In this document: positions 1 to 6,216 of the stretch, one piece after another | How positions within the stretch are numbered: position 1 is the stretch's first letter | Layout: every line of letters begins with the position of its first letter | From: an uncultured Micrococcales bacterium | GTDB lineage: Bacteria > Actinomycetota > Actinomycetes > S36-B12 > UBA10799 | Length of the DNA: 8,234 nt | Assembly (NCBI GenBank): GCA_937952095.1 | Contig: CALFYG010000104.1 | Coordinates: 1-8,234, forward strand | Direction of reading: 5' to 3' | The notes under the pieces: model-generated | Database searches by the model: none | What the model was told of the DNA's origin: nothing | What the model saw: the letters and a program-made list of their open reading frames with translations, nothing else | Translations under genes and position numbers: made by a program

Positions 1-2014
1 AGTCCTCGCCGGCGAACAGGCGCTGCAGCTCGGCGGCCGGGCGTGGCCGGCTGAACCAGTAGCCCTGGGCCAGGCTGCAGCGCTCGCGGCGCAGGAAGTC
101 GAGGTGCTCATCGCGCTCCACGCCCTCGGCCACCACCTCCAGGCCGAGGCTGCGGCCCAGGCCGATGATGGCGCGGCTGATCGCCCGCGACTCGGCATCG
201 CTGCCGCCGATGAAACTCTTGTCGACCTTGAGGATGTGCAGCGGGAAGCGCTTGAGATAGCCCAGCGAGGAATAGCCGGTGCCGAAGTCGTCCAGCGCCA
301 GGCGCACGCCCAGGCTGCCCAGCTCGCGCAGGGCGATCAGGGTGCTGGTGCAGTCCTGCATCAGCTGGCTCTCGGTGATCTCCAGCACCAGGCTGGAGGG
401 CGCCAGGCCGCTGTCCATGAGGATGTCGGTGAGGCGGGCGACGAAGTCTTCCTGCTGCAGCTGGCGGCTGGACAGGTTGACCGCGCAGCGCAGCTGGCCC
501 TGCCCGGCCAGCTGCCAGGCGCGCACCTGGCGGCAGGCCTGGCGCAGCACCCAGTCGCCGACGCGGAGGATCTCGCCGGACTCTTCCAGCGAGGCGATGA
601 ACTCCTGCGGTGCGATCAGCCGCCCGGCATGTCGCCAGCGCAGCAGCGCCTCGACCCCGACCAGGCGCGGCTGGCCCTGGTCGATGCGGCAGATCGGCTG
701 GTAGTGCAGGACGAACTCGTCGCGCTCCAGGGCCTGACCCAGCGCGCTTTCCAGCTCCAGCTGGCGCCGTGCGGCGGCCTGCAGTTCCTGGCTGTAGCGG
801 GCGAACTGCGCCTTGCCGGCCTGCTTGGCGCGGTACAGCGCCAGGTCGGCGGCCTGCAGCGCCTGCTCGGCGGCGGTGTGCGCCGGCAGCGTGGCGATGC
901 CGATGCTGGCGCTGACCACCAGGGTCTGCTCGCCCAGGTGCAGCGGCTGGTGCAGGGTGTCGAGCATGCGCTGGGCGACCTGCTCGGCATCGCTGCCGCA
1001 GGCCAGGTCGGTGAGCAGCACGACGAACTCGTCGCCGCCGAAGCGCGCCAGGGTGTCGCCCGATCGCACGGCCGCTTTCAGGCGTTGTGCCACGTCGATG
1101 AGCAGTTCGTCACCCGCGTGGTGGCCGAGACTGTCGTTGACCACTTTGAACAGGTCGAGGTCGAGGAACATCACCACGACCATGCCGCGCATCCGACTCG
1201 ACCGTGCCAGGGCCTGTTCGATGCGGTCGTTGAGCAGCACACGGTTGGGCAGGCCGGTGAGCGGATCGTGGAGGGACTGATGCTCCTGGTGCCGGGACAT
1301 CTCAGCGGTCTTCTGCACTGCGAGCAGCGGCAGCAGGAGCAGTGGCAGCATCGTCCACGAGTAGGGGTAGGCCACGGCGACGATAGCGATCAGCGGGGAC
1401 AGCGCCAGGACGGCAAGCGTGGAGACCGTGTAGAACCAGAACTCGTCGGAGAAGTCGTCCCACCAGGAGTCGCCTTCCTCAGCGAGGCCGGCGACGAGGG
1501 CGAGGTTGACGAGGTGGTAGACGATCCAGGACGCCGCGATCCACCACAGGTCGGTGGCGGACATGTCCACGAGGGGGGTCGTCGGGCTCGGTGTCACCCC
1601 GGCGATCAGCATCACCAACCACGCCGCGGCCAAGCTGCAGATGTACTGGCCGACGTTGAAGAGCAGCTTCCACAGCGGCTTGCGCTGCAGGATCTCCGAC
1701 AGCGCGATCGAGGCGGCATAGAGCAGTACGGCCGGATACAGCCCCCACAAGTACATCGCCGCGAAGACGAAGGCCAAGGAGATCGAGACCGGATTGCCGA
1801 TGAGTCTGGTCATCACGATCGGCCGCAGTTCGCTGAAGACCAGGATCGCCGCGATCATGGCCAGCGGCTCGCCCATCAGGCCGAGGTCCGCGGGTGTCAG
1901 CCGGACGATCGACAGGACGACCACGGCCCAGCCGATCCACGTGCAGGCGTGCCAGACCGCGGAGAAGAGACTCGGGCGCCACAAAGAGGGATGGGCCGGT
2001 ACTGGCGAGGACAC
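1..2014 (-). CDS. Membrane GGDEF-EAL cyclic-di-GMP enzyme, partial and probably chimeric
   Basis: 671 residues are visible; the C-terminus lies beyond the left edge. GGDEF domains make cyclic-di-GMP and EAL domains hydrolyse it. Residues 1-~235 are hydrophobic, with roughly six to seven membrane segments and no recognised sensor name. The GGDEF domain starts at HDPLTGLPNR (249-258) and has an RxxD inhibitory site (317-320) and an intact GGDEF (326-330). The EAL domain has EALLRW (455-460), VNLSSRQL, EITES, DDFGTGYSS (from 575), KVDKSF, VVAEGVE and AQGYWFSRP, so its metal-binding and catalytic residues appear intact. GTG at 2014 was chosen because AGGGGAGG (2030-2023) lies 8 nt upstream; an in-frame stop at 2035-2033 limits further extension. 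Codon use and wording change near residue 320: the N-terminal half uses TTG, CTT, CAA, AAA and CGA, whereas the rest uses CTG and AGC almost throughout and reads like a Pseudomonas protein. The domain calls are certain; integrity of the gene as one natural unit is not. Confidence 0.9.
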   Translation of the reverse strand, partial: MSSPVPAHPSLWRPSLFSAVWHACTWIGWAVVVLSIVRLTPADLGLMGEPLAMIAAILVFSELRPIVMTRLIGNPVSISLAFVFAAMYLWGLYPAVLLYAASIALSEILQRKPLWKLLFNVGQYICSLAAAWLVMLIAGVTPSPTTPLVDMSATDLWWIAASWIVYHLVNLALVAGLAEEGDSWWDDFSDEFWFYTVSTLAVLALSPLIAIVAVAYPYSWTMLPLLLLPLLAVQKTAEMSRHQEHQSLHDPLTGLPNRVLLNDRIEQALARSSRMRGMVVVMFLDLDLFKVVNDSLGHHAGDELLIDVAQRLKAAVRSGDTLARFGGDEFVVLLTDLACGSDAEQVAQRMLDTLHQPLHLGEQTLVVSASIGIATLPAHTAAEQALQAADLALYRAKQAGKAQFARYSQELQAAARRQLELESALGQALERDEFVLHYQPICRIDQGQPRLVGVEALLRWRHAGRLIAPQEFIASLEESGEILRVGDWVLRQACRQVRAWQLAGQGQLRCAVNLSSRQLQQEDFVARLTDILMDSGLAPSSLVLEITESQLMQDCTSTLIALRELGSLGVRLALDDFGTGYSSLGYLKRFPLHILKVDKSFIGGSDAESRAISRAIIGLGRSLGLEVVAEGVERDEHLDFLRRERCSLAQGYWFSRPRPAAELQRLFAGED
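1031..1066. other. Probable junction between two sequence sources inside the GGDEF motif
   Basis: This stretch encodes the conserved RSGDTLARFGGD segment. On the left (1 to ~1030) the coding style and protein wording are gammaproteobacterial, Pseudomonas-like. On the right (from ~1066) the same reading frame carries an actinobacterial-style GGDEF N-half and a membrane domain, in keeping with the rest of the window. The exact breakpoint cannot be placed because both kinds of gene share near-identical sequence here. That is what one expects if either an assembler or homologous recombination joined two GGDEF genes. The change of style is seen; the cause is inferred. Confidence 0.5.
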
Positions 2015-2128
2015 AGCGCACACCTCCCCTCGCTATGTGCAGAACCTACCGGGGGAGCGCGGTGACGGTCTTGCTGAGAGTTGATCTCCCGCTGCTCCGA
2101 TCAGGGAACGGGTGGCCGCACGGCGGTG

Positions 2129-3007
2129 ATGTGCGCCGATGATGTAGGTGTGATCTCCGCCGTGCTTGCCGTCGCCGCTCTTGCGGGCTGTCCCGTCTTC
2201 CCGACTGACAACTACTGGAACGCGCCGATCGACGCGCTCCCCGTGCATCCGTCGTCGAGTCGTTGGGTCGCGAGCATCGGGGACACCGACCTCCATCCGG
2301 ACTTCGGAGGCCGCCAGTACGGGATCCCGGTCACCGTGACCCGGCAGAAGCCGCGCACCAGGGTGCGTTTCGACTACGCCGACGAAAGCGATCAGGTGCG
2401 CTATCCGTTGCGCCGCTCCACGCGGATCGAAGGTGGTAGCGATCGTCACACGGTGGTCGTGGATTCCCGGCGATGCCGACTCTACGAGACCTGGAACACC
2501 CGGCTCACGGACTCCGGATGGCGGGCGGGATCAGGTGCCGTGTGGAACCTGCGGTCCAACGCCCTGCGGCCCGCGGGCTGGACGTCGGCGGACGCGGCGG
2601 GGCTGCCGATCCTGCCTGGACTGCTGCGATGGTCCGAAGTCCGCGCGGGATCGGTGGACCATGCGATCCGTTTCACCGCACCCACCACCGCCCCGCGGTA
2701 CCTGTGGCCGGCGCGGCATCAGGCCGGGTCCGATCCCTCGGCCCCGCCGATGGGTGCGCGCTTCCGTCTGGTGTCCGGATTCGACACCAGTGGCTACTCC
2801 ACGCGGACACGAACGGTGTTGCGGGCGATGCAGACCTACGGCCTCGTGCTGGCCGACAACGGATCGCCGTGGTACTTCCAGGGCGAGCGGAACGCCAAGT
2901 GGCCGGCGCGCATGATCGAGGAGTTGAAGACCGTGCCGAGCAGTGCCTTCGAGGCGGTCGACACCGCCGGGATGATGGTCGAGGACCGTTCCGCCCGGGT
3001 TCGGTGA
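2129..3007 (+). CDS. Exported protein of a widespread uncharacterised family
   Basis: 292 residues from ATG 2129. I recognise the family pattern but know of no assigned function. Visible marks are CPVFPTDNYWNAP (21-33), LHPDFGG (55-61), a Cys116 segment ending LYETWN, GWTSADAAGLPILPGL (150-165), YLWPARHQAGS (191-201), PPMGARFRL (206-214) and YGLVLADNGSPWYFQG (237-252). A hydrophobic segment (8-20) ends in LAGC (18-21), which matches a lipobox. It could be a lipoprotein anchor, or Cys21 could instead pair with Cys116 after ordinary export. The start is uncertain: TTG 2081, GTG 2126 and GTG 2150 are in frame, none has a clear ribosome site, and the ATG 2129 form has an acidic, non-basic n-region unusual for a signal peptide. 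The gene is divergent from the GGDEF-EAL gene and 136 bp ahead of a second secreted protein that has its own promoter signal. The reading frame is secure; function is unknown. Confidence 0.85.
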   Translation: MCADDVGVISAVLAVAALAGCPVFPTDNYWNAPIDALPVHPSSSRWVASIGDTDLHPDFGGRQYGIPVTVTRQKPRTRVRFDYADESDQVRYPLRRSTRIEGGSDRHTVVVDSRRCRLYETWNTRLTDSGWRAGSGAVWNLRSNALRPAGWTSADAAGLPILPGLLRWSEVRAGSVDHAIRFTAPTTAPRYLWPARHQAGSDPSAPPMGARFRLVSGFDTSGYSTRTRTVLRAMQTYGLVLADNGSPWYFQGERNAKWPARMIEELKTVPSSAFEAVDTAGMMVEDRSARVR

Positions 3008-3042
3008 CGCACGGTGATCCCGCCGGTGGCGCGCTCGTCACC
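3003..3042 (+). terminator. Weak candidate terminator hairpin after the exported-protein gene
   Basis: GGTGACG (3003-3009) and CGTCACC (3036-3042) are perfect 7-bp inverted arms around a 26-nt loop, which itself can pair partly (CCGCCGGTGGCG). The left arm includes the stop codon of the preceding gene. There is no U-run. It may slow or stop transcription before the next promoter, but the long loop makes this tentative. Confidence 0.25.
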
Positions 3043-3054
3043 CGAACGTGTCGA

Positions 3055-3064
3055 TTTCGCGAAA
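3055..3064. promoter_or_regulatory. 10-bp palindrome TTTCGCGAAA upstream of the small secreted protein gene
   Basis: A perfect palindrome lies about 38 bp before the proposed -10 element (3103-3108), close to where a regulator overlapping the -35 region would bind. It is followed by CGTCGTC repeats (3066-3078). The symmetry is clear but short, so a regulatory role is only a suggestion. Confidence 0.25.
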
Positions 3065-3102
3065 CGTCGTCGCGTCGTCACGGTATTCCGCAACGGGCGA
3101 CC

Positions 3103-3108
3103 TAGGGT
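3103..3108 (+). promoter_or_regulatory. Candidate -10 element TAGGGT of the small secreted protein gene
   Basis: TAGGGT fits the actinobacterial TANNNT -10 pattern and lies 35 nt before the ATG at 3144, leaving a leader of about 28 nt that contains GAGAAGGAG (3131-3139). No convincing -35 box is seen, which is common for this promoter class. It would give the gene its own transcript, separate from the gene before it. Confidence 0.4.
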
Positions 3109-3143
3109 GTTTGCGGGAGGGTCCCACTTTGAGAAGGAGAATC

Positions 3144-3530
3144 ATGAGCATCACTCGCAAGGTTCTGGCGGTAGGTACCACTGCAGCGCTCGCTGGCGGA
3201 GCCCTGTTCATGGGTGCCGGTGCGGCCACTGCGGCCAACGACCCCGGCTTCACCAAGGTCAAGGCGCCGAAGACCGTGACCGCGGGCCAGACCTTCATCA
3301 TCAAGTGCAAGCTCGACACCACGGCCAACAACTGGACCGGTGCCGACGCCGAACTGCTGGAGAAGGGCGCGACCATCAACGCGCACCGGACCGTGTCGTC
3401 CAACGGTGACTGCAGCATGCACGTCGTGCTCAACGCCACCGGCAAGCGCAAGATCCGCGTCGTCGTCGAGCAGAACCTCGGCGCCATCCAGAGCAAGTGG
3501 CTGACCATCAACGTCAAGCCCGCTTCCTGA
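3144..3530 (+). CDS. Small secreted protein with two cysteines, function unknown
   Basis: 128 residues. The ATG at 3144 follows AAGGAG (3134-3139) with a 4-nt spacer and starts a textbook Sec signal peptide: basic MSITRK, a hydrophobic core to about residue 23, and an A-T-A cleavage site at 28-30. The in-frame start at 3048 would put 32 extra residues before this signal and is rejected. The mature ~98 residues are rich in beta-prone, Lys and Thr segments. They carry exactly two cysteines (55 and 90) that could form one disulfide, which suggests a small Ig-like beta-sandwich. That fold is inferred from composition and spacing, not from a recognised domain. No membrane segment, sorting motif or catalytic motif is present. 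The gene has its own -10 element and is closed by a strong hairpin, so it is a monocistronic unit and could be well expressed. A role at or outside the cell envelope is likely; nothing more can be assigned. Confidence 0.9.
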   Translation: MSITRKVLAVGTTAALAGGALFMGAGAATAANDPGFTKVKAPKTVTAGQTFIIKCKLDTTANNWTGADAELLEKGATINAHRTVSSNGDCSMHVVLNATGKRKIRVVVEQNLGAIQSKWLTINVKPAS

Positions 3531-3552
3531 CGCACTCAGATCTGAACCGCGC

Positions 3553-3586
3553 AGAGCCGCGGAGTCCTTGAGGGCTCCGCGGCTCT
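3553..3586 (+). terminator. Strong hairpin terminator after the small secreted protein gene
   Basis: AGAGCCGCGGAG (3553-3564) is exactly complementary to CTCCGCGGCTCT (3575-3586). Three further pairs (one G-U) extend the stem to 15 bp closed by a TTGA loop (3568-3571). It starts 22 nt after the stop codon. There is no U-run, as is usual for actinobacterial intrinsic terminators. An outer pair of arms, GAACCGCG (3544-3551) and CGCGGTTC (3595-3602), can add 8 bp beyond an asymmetric internal loop. Confidence 0.8.
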
Positions 3587-3610
3587 CGCATATCCGCGGT
3601 TCCCTGGGGC

Positions 3611-3616
3611 TACGGT
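3611..3616 (+). promoter_or_regulatory. Candidate -10 element TACGGT of the carboxyltransferase gene
   Basis: TACGGT matches TANNNT and ends 7 nt before GTG 3624, the spacing expected for a leaderless transcript starting at that codon. It sits 24 nt after the end of the terminator stem. No -35 box is convincing. If it is real, translation begins at GTG 3624 rather than GTG 3618, shortening the protein by two residues. Confidence 0.35.
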
Positions 3617-3617
3617 C

Positions 3618-5141
3618 GTGGGTGTGGACCAAGACCCCGAACTCGCCCGCCGGCGTGCCCTGACCGAGGATGCTGCGCGGGCTGACAAGGTGGCAGCCCG
3701 CCATGGCGCGGGGGGCCGCACCGCACGCGAGAACATCGCCGCGTTGCTCGATCCGGGCTCGTTCGTGGAGTACGGCAGACTCGCGTCGGCGGCCCAGGAG
3801 AAGCGGTTCGCGCCCGAGGAGTTGCTCCAGCGCAGTCCGGCGGACGGTCTGATCGGGGGCATCGGTGCCATCGACGGCAGATCCTGTGCCGTCCTGTCCT
3901 ACGACTACCTGGTGATGGCCGGGACCCAGGGCATCCGCGGTCACCACAAGTCCGATCGGCTGCTCGGGCTGGTCGAGGAGCTTCGGCTGCCGGTGGTCTT
4001 CTTCGCCGAAGGTGGTGGGGGTCGGCCCACTGATACCGACTATCCGGTGGTGTCGGCTCTCGATGTGCGCACCTTCGCGCTCTGGGCAGGGCTGTCCGGG
4101 CTGGTTCCACGCGTCGCCGTCGTGGCAGGGCACTGCTTCGCCGGCAATGCGGTGATCGCAGGATCCTCCGACATCCTCATCGCGACCAAGGGCTCGACCC
4201 TCGGAGTCGCCGGACCTGCCATGGTGTCCGGAGCCGGTCTGGGCGACTACACGCCCGAGCAGTTGGGCCCGTCCGAGGTGATGGCCGCCAACGGTGTGAT
4301 CGATGTGGTGGTGGACGACGAGGTTCAGGCCGGCCGGATCGCCCGGCACCTCGTGGGTATGTTCTCTGGGCCGGTGCCCGACGGGGGAGCGGCAGACCAG
4401 ACCCCCCTGCGGGCGGCCCTTCCCGAGCGGGAGCGGTCACCCTACGATGTGCGCCCGATCATCACCACCCTGGCCGACTTCGATTCGGTGGTCTTCCTGC
4501 GCGAGCAGTTCGCTCCCGAGTTGGTCACTGCCCTGGCCCGTATCGAGGGCCGGACCGTTGGGGTGCTGGCCAACCAGACGTTGCACATGGCCGGCGCTCT
4601 GACTGCTGCCGCTGGGGACAAGGCCGCGCGCTTCGTCCAGATGTGCGACGCGCTCGGCGTCCCCCTGGTCTCGCTGGTCGACACCCCGGGGATCATGGCC
4701 GGCCCGGAGGCTGAGCGGACAGCGGTGCTGCGGCATGCGTCTCGGTTGCTGGTGGCGACGGCCCGCCTCACCGTTCCACTCATCGGTGTGGTCCTTCGGC
4801 GTGGCTACGGTCTGGGAGCGCAGGCGATGCTCGGGGGCAGCACCAAGGAGCCGCTCGCGACTGTTGCCTGGCCGTCGGCTCACATGGGGCCCATGGGTCT
4901 CGAGGGTGCGGTACGCCTGGCGATGGGCAAGCAACTCGACGCGATCGCCGACCCGGTCGAGCGTCAGGCGCAGTTCCAGCGGGCCACCGACGCTTACAGG
5001 GAGCACGTGACCGCGTTCAACGCCGCGCGCGTGTTCGAGATCGATGATGTGATCGATCCGGCGGAGACCCGCGCCGTGATCGCCCGACTGCTCGCCGCGG
5101 CTCCGGCCAGGCCGAGCGGTCGGCACATCGACACCTGGTGA
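3618..5141 (+). CDS. Acyl-CoA carboxylase carboxyltransferase subunit (AccD/PccB-like)
   Basis: 507 residues, close to the usual ~510-540 for actinobacterial beta-type subunits. These enzymes move the carboxyl group from biotin to acetyl-, propionyl- or another acyl-CoA, supplying malonyl- or methylmalonyl-type units, and work in the cytoplasm with a separate biotin-carrying alpha subunit. Both crotonase-fold halves are present. The N-half has GRTARENIAALLDPGSFVE (33-51), EGGGGRP (131-137), GHCFAGNAVIAGSSD (171-185) and VAGPAM (197-202). The C-half has GVLANQ (315-320), LVDTPGIMAG (353-362), RRGYGLGAQAM (394-404), the WPSAHMGPMG segment (418-427) and EIDDVIDP (474-481). The GGGGRP version of the first oxyanion loop differs from the SGGARIQEG form of classic propionyl-CoA carboxylases, so the substrate cannot be named. 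GTG 3618 or 3624 are both possible starts; neither has a strong ribosome site. No biotin carboxylase or biotin-carrier gene is nearby. The stop codon abuts the stop of the opposing FUSC gene. Confidence 0.93.
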   Translation: MGVDQDPELARRRALTEDAARADKVAARHGAGGRTARENIAALLDPGSFVEYGRLASAAQEKRFAPEELLQRSPADGLIGGIGAIDGRSCAVLSYDYLVMAGTQGIRGHHKSDRLLGLVEELRLPVVFFAEGGGGRPTDTDYPVVSALDVRTFALWAGLSGLVPRVAVVAGHCFAGNAVIAGSSDILIATKGSTLGVAGPAMVSGAGLGDYTPEQLGPSEVMAANGVIDVVVDDEVQAGRIARHLVGMFSGPVPDGGAADQTPLRAALPERERSPYDVRPIITTLADFDSVVFLREQFAPELVTALARIEGRTVGVLANQTLHMAGALTAAAGDKAARFVQMCDALGVPLVSLVDTPGIMAGPEAERTAVLRHASRLLVATARLTVPLIGVVLRRGYGLGAQAMLGGSTKEPLATVAWPSAHMGPMGLEGAVRLAMGKQLDAIADPVERQAQFQRATDAYREHVTAFNAARVFEIDDVIDPAETRAVIARLLAAAPARPSGRHIDTW

Positions 5142-6143
5142 TCAGGCCGTCGCGTGCTCGTGCCGAGACGTGATCAGGGTGCGGATCCAGCCTGAGATCA
5201 GGATCGCGATCAGCGCGATCACGCCGCCGAGGACGGTGTAGCCCACGCGTGCGGTGTCGATGGCGGCCGGATTGTCGGCTCCCGACAGCAACACGATCGC
5301 TGCGGTCATGAAGGACGAGTACAGCCAGTACCGCGAACTCGTGGCCGTCAACACCGCCAAAGTGAGGGCGGCCAATCCCGCCACCACCAGCAGAGTGTTC
5401 GCCCCGATCACCATCACCAACCCCGCCGCGACCGCGCCGCCCAGAACCGTCCCGCCGACCCGCTGAACGGTCTTCGAGACGGTGGCCTGCGGGCCGACCT
5501 GGACCACGACGATGAGAGTCAACAGCAGCCACGAGGCATTGGTCCCTGGCGCCCAGGTCAGTACGCCCCACGTCGCGATCGTGCAGGTGGTGGTGATCAC
5601 CGCCAGGTACTCGACCGTGTCCGCCCGGGTGTTCCGTTCCGGTTTGGCGAAAGCGTGTCCCTTGGTGAGCCGGGGCACGACGATGGCCGGCCAGAAGGCG
5701 CCCATTGCGAGGGTCAGGAGCACGGAGGCGATGTAGGTGTTGTCCAAGCGGTCGGCGGTGGTCGCGCCGATCGTAGGCGGGTCCACCAGAAGGTAGGACA
5801 GGCCCAGAAGGACCATGGCGGTGCCCTTGTGTACGCCCCACCCCGCTGTGATCCCCACGCCGATGCATGCGAGCGCCATGAGTGCGGCACCGGCGGCCGG
5901 GACGAGTCCGGCCACGACAGCCACCGGCCCGAGCAAGGTGATGATCAAAGCGGAGAGGCGGGCCACACGGGGTCCGGCCATCAGCGAGGTCACCAGGCCC
6001 ACCACGATTCCGAAGAACGTCACGATGGCCATTGCGGGCTCGAAGATCAGCGAGGTCACCAGGAGGGGAGGAAGCACGGAGACGGCCAACAGGAGCGCGA
6101 CCCGCGCCCCTGTTCCCTTGTGCTCCGCAGTCGTTTCACCCAT
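5142..6143 (-). CDS. FUSC-family multi-pass membrane protein, putative exporter
   Basis: 333 residues with about ten to twelve hydrophobic segments in two clusters (about 15-157 and 178-325). The second cluster carries the FUSC signature region SWLLLTLIVVVQVG-PQA (204-220), followed by the Thr/Lys-Gln-Arg-x-GGTVLGG segment (222-236). This matches the part of the YccS, fusaric-acid and aromatic-acid exporter families where a Q/R-rich loop precedes a glycine helix. Between the clusters is a charged cytoplasmic stretch (157-177). Some family members export aromatic acids or fusaric acid; the substrate here is unknown. The protein is about half the length of YccS, which suits the short actinobacterial members. 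The ATG at 6143 has only a weak ribosome site. It diverges from the LON-domain gene across 73 bp and ends exactly where the carboxyltransferase ends, with no terminator between them. Confidence 0.88.
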   Translation of the reverse strand: MGETTAEHKGTGARVALLLAVSVLPPLLVTSLIFEPAMAIVTFFGIVVGLVTSLMAGPRVARLSALIITLLGPVAVVAGLVPAAGAALMALACIGVGITAGWGVHKGTAMVLLGLSYLLVDPPTIGATTADRLDNTYIASVLLTLAMGAFWPAIVVPRLTKGHAFAKPERNTRADTVEYLAVITTTCTIATWGVLTWAPGTNASWLLLTLIVVVQVGPQATVSKTVQRVGGTVLGGAVAAGLVMVIGANTLLVVAGLAALTLAVLTATSSRYWLYSSFMTAAIVLLSGADNPAAIDTARVGYTVLGGVIALIAILISGWIRTLITSRHEHATA

Positions 6144-6216
6144 GGCTCAAGTCTGCCCAGTGGGTCGCGAGGATGAGCGATTGCCGTATGCCGTAGAGGG
6201 TGCTTGTGTGGGAGGC

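Noticed and set aside
104..2065. Long plus-strand open frame of 653 codons opposite the GGDEF-EAL gene
   Set aside because: It is rich in Gln, Ala, His and Arg with no recognisable domain and is exactly antisense to a gene with clear GGDEF and EAL motifs. Long antisense frames are expected in GC-rich DNA.
2015..2128. Promoters between the divergent GGDEF-EAL and exported-protein genes
   Set aside because: A TAGGTT box is present on the minus strand near 2045, but no matching -35 box or symmetry was found, and the plus-strand gene start is itself uncertain. Nothing here could be called with confidence.
3102..4349. Minus-strand open frame of 415 codons across the secreted-protein and carboxyltransferase genes
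   Set aside because: It spans two well-supported genes and a terminator on the other strand, and its translation has the His, Gly and Arg-rich look of a shadow frame.
4437..5126. Minus-strand open frame of 229 codons inside the carboxyltransferase gene
   Set aside because: Antisense to highly conserved catalytic sequence; no motif of its own and no ribosome site.
6183..6196. Tandem 7-mer GCCGTAT/GCCGTAG between the FUSC and LON-domain genes
   Set aside because: Only two short, imperfect copies; too little to call a repeat element or a binding site.
5815..6216. N-terminal extension of the LON-domain gene back to 5815
   Set aside because: This part is antisense to the FUSC gene and has a low-complexity Ala/Thr/Pro translation; the family pattern begins just after 6217.
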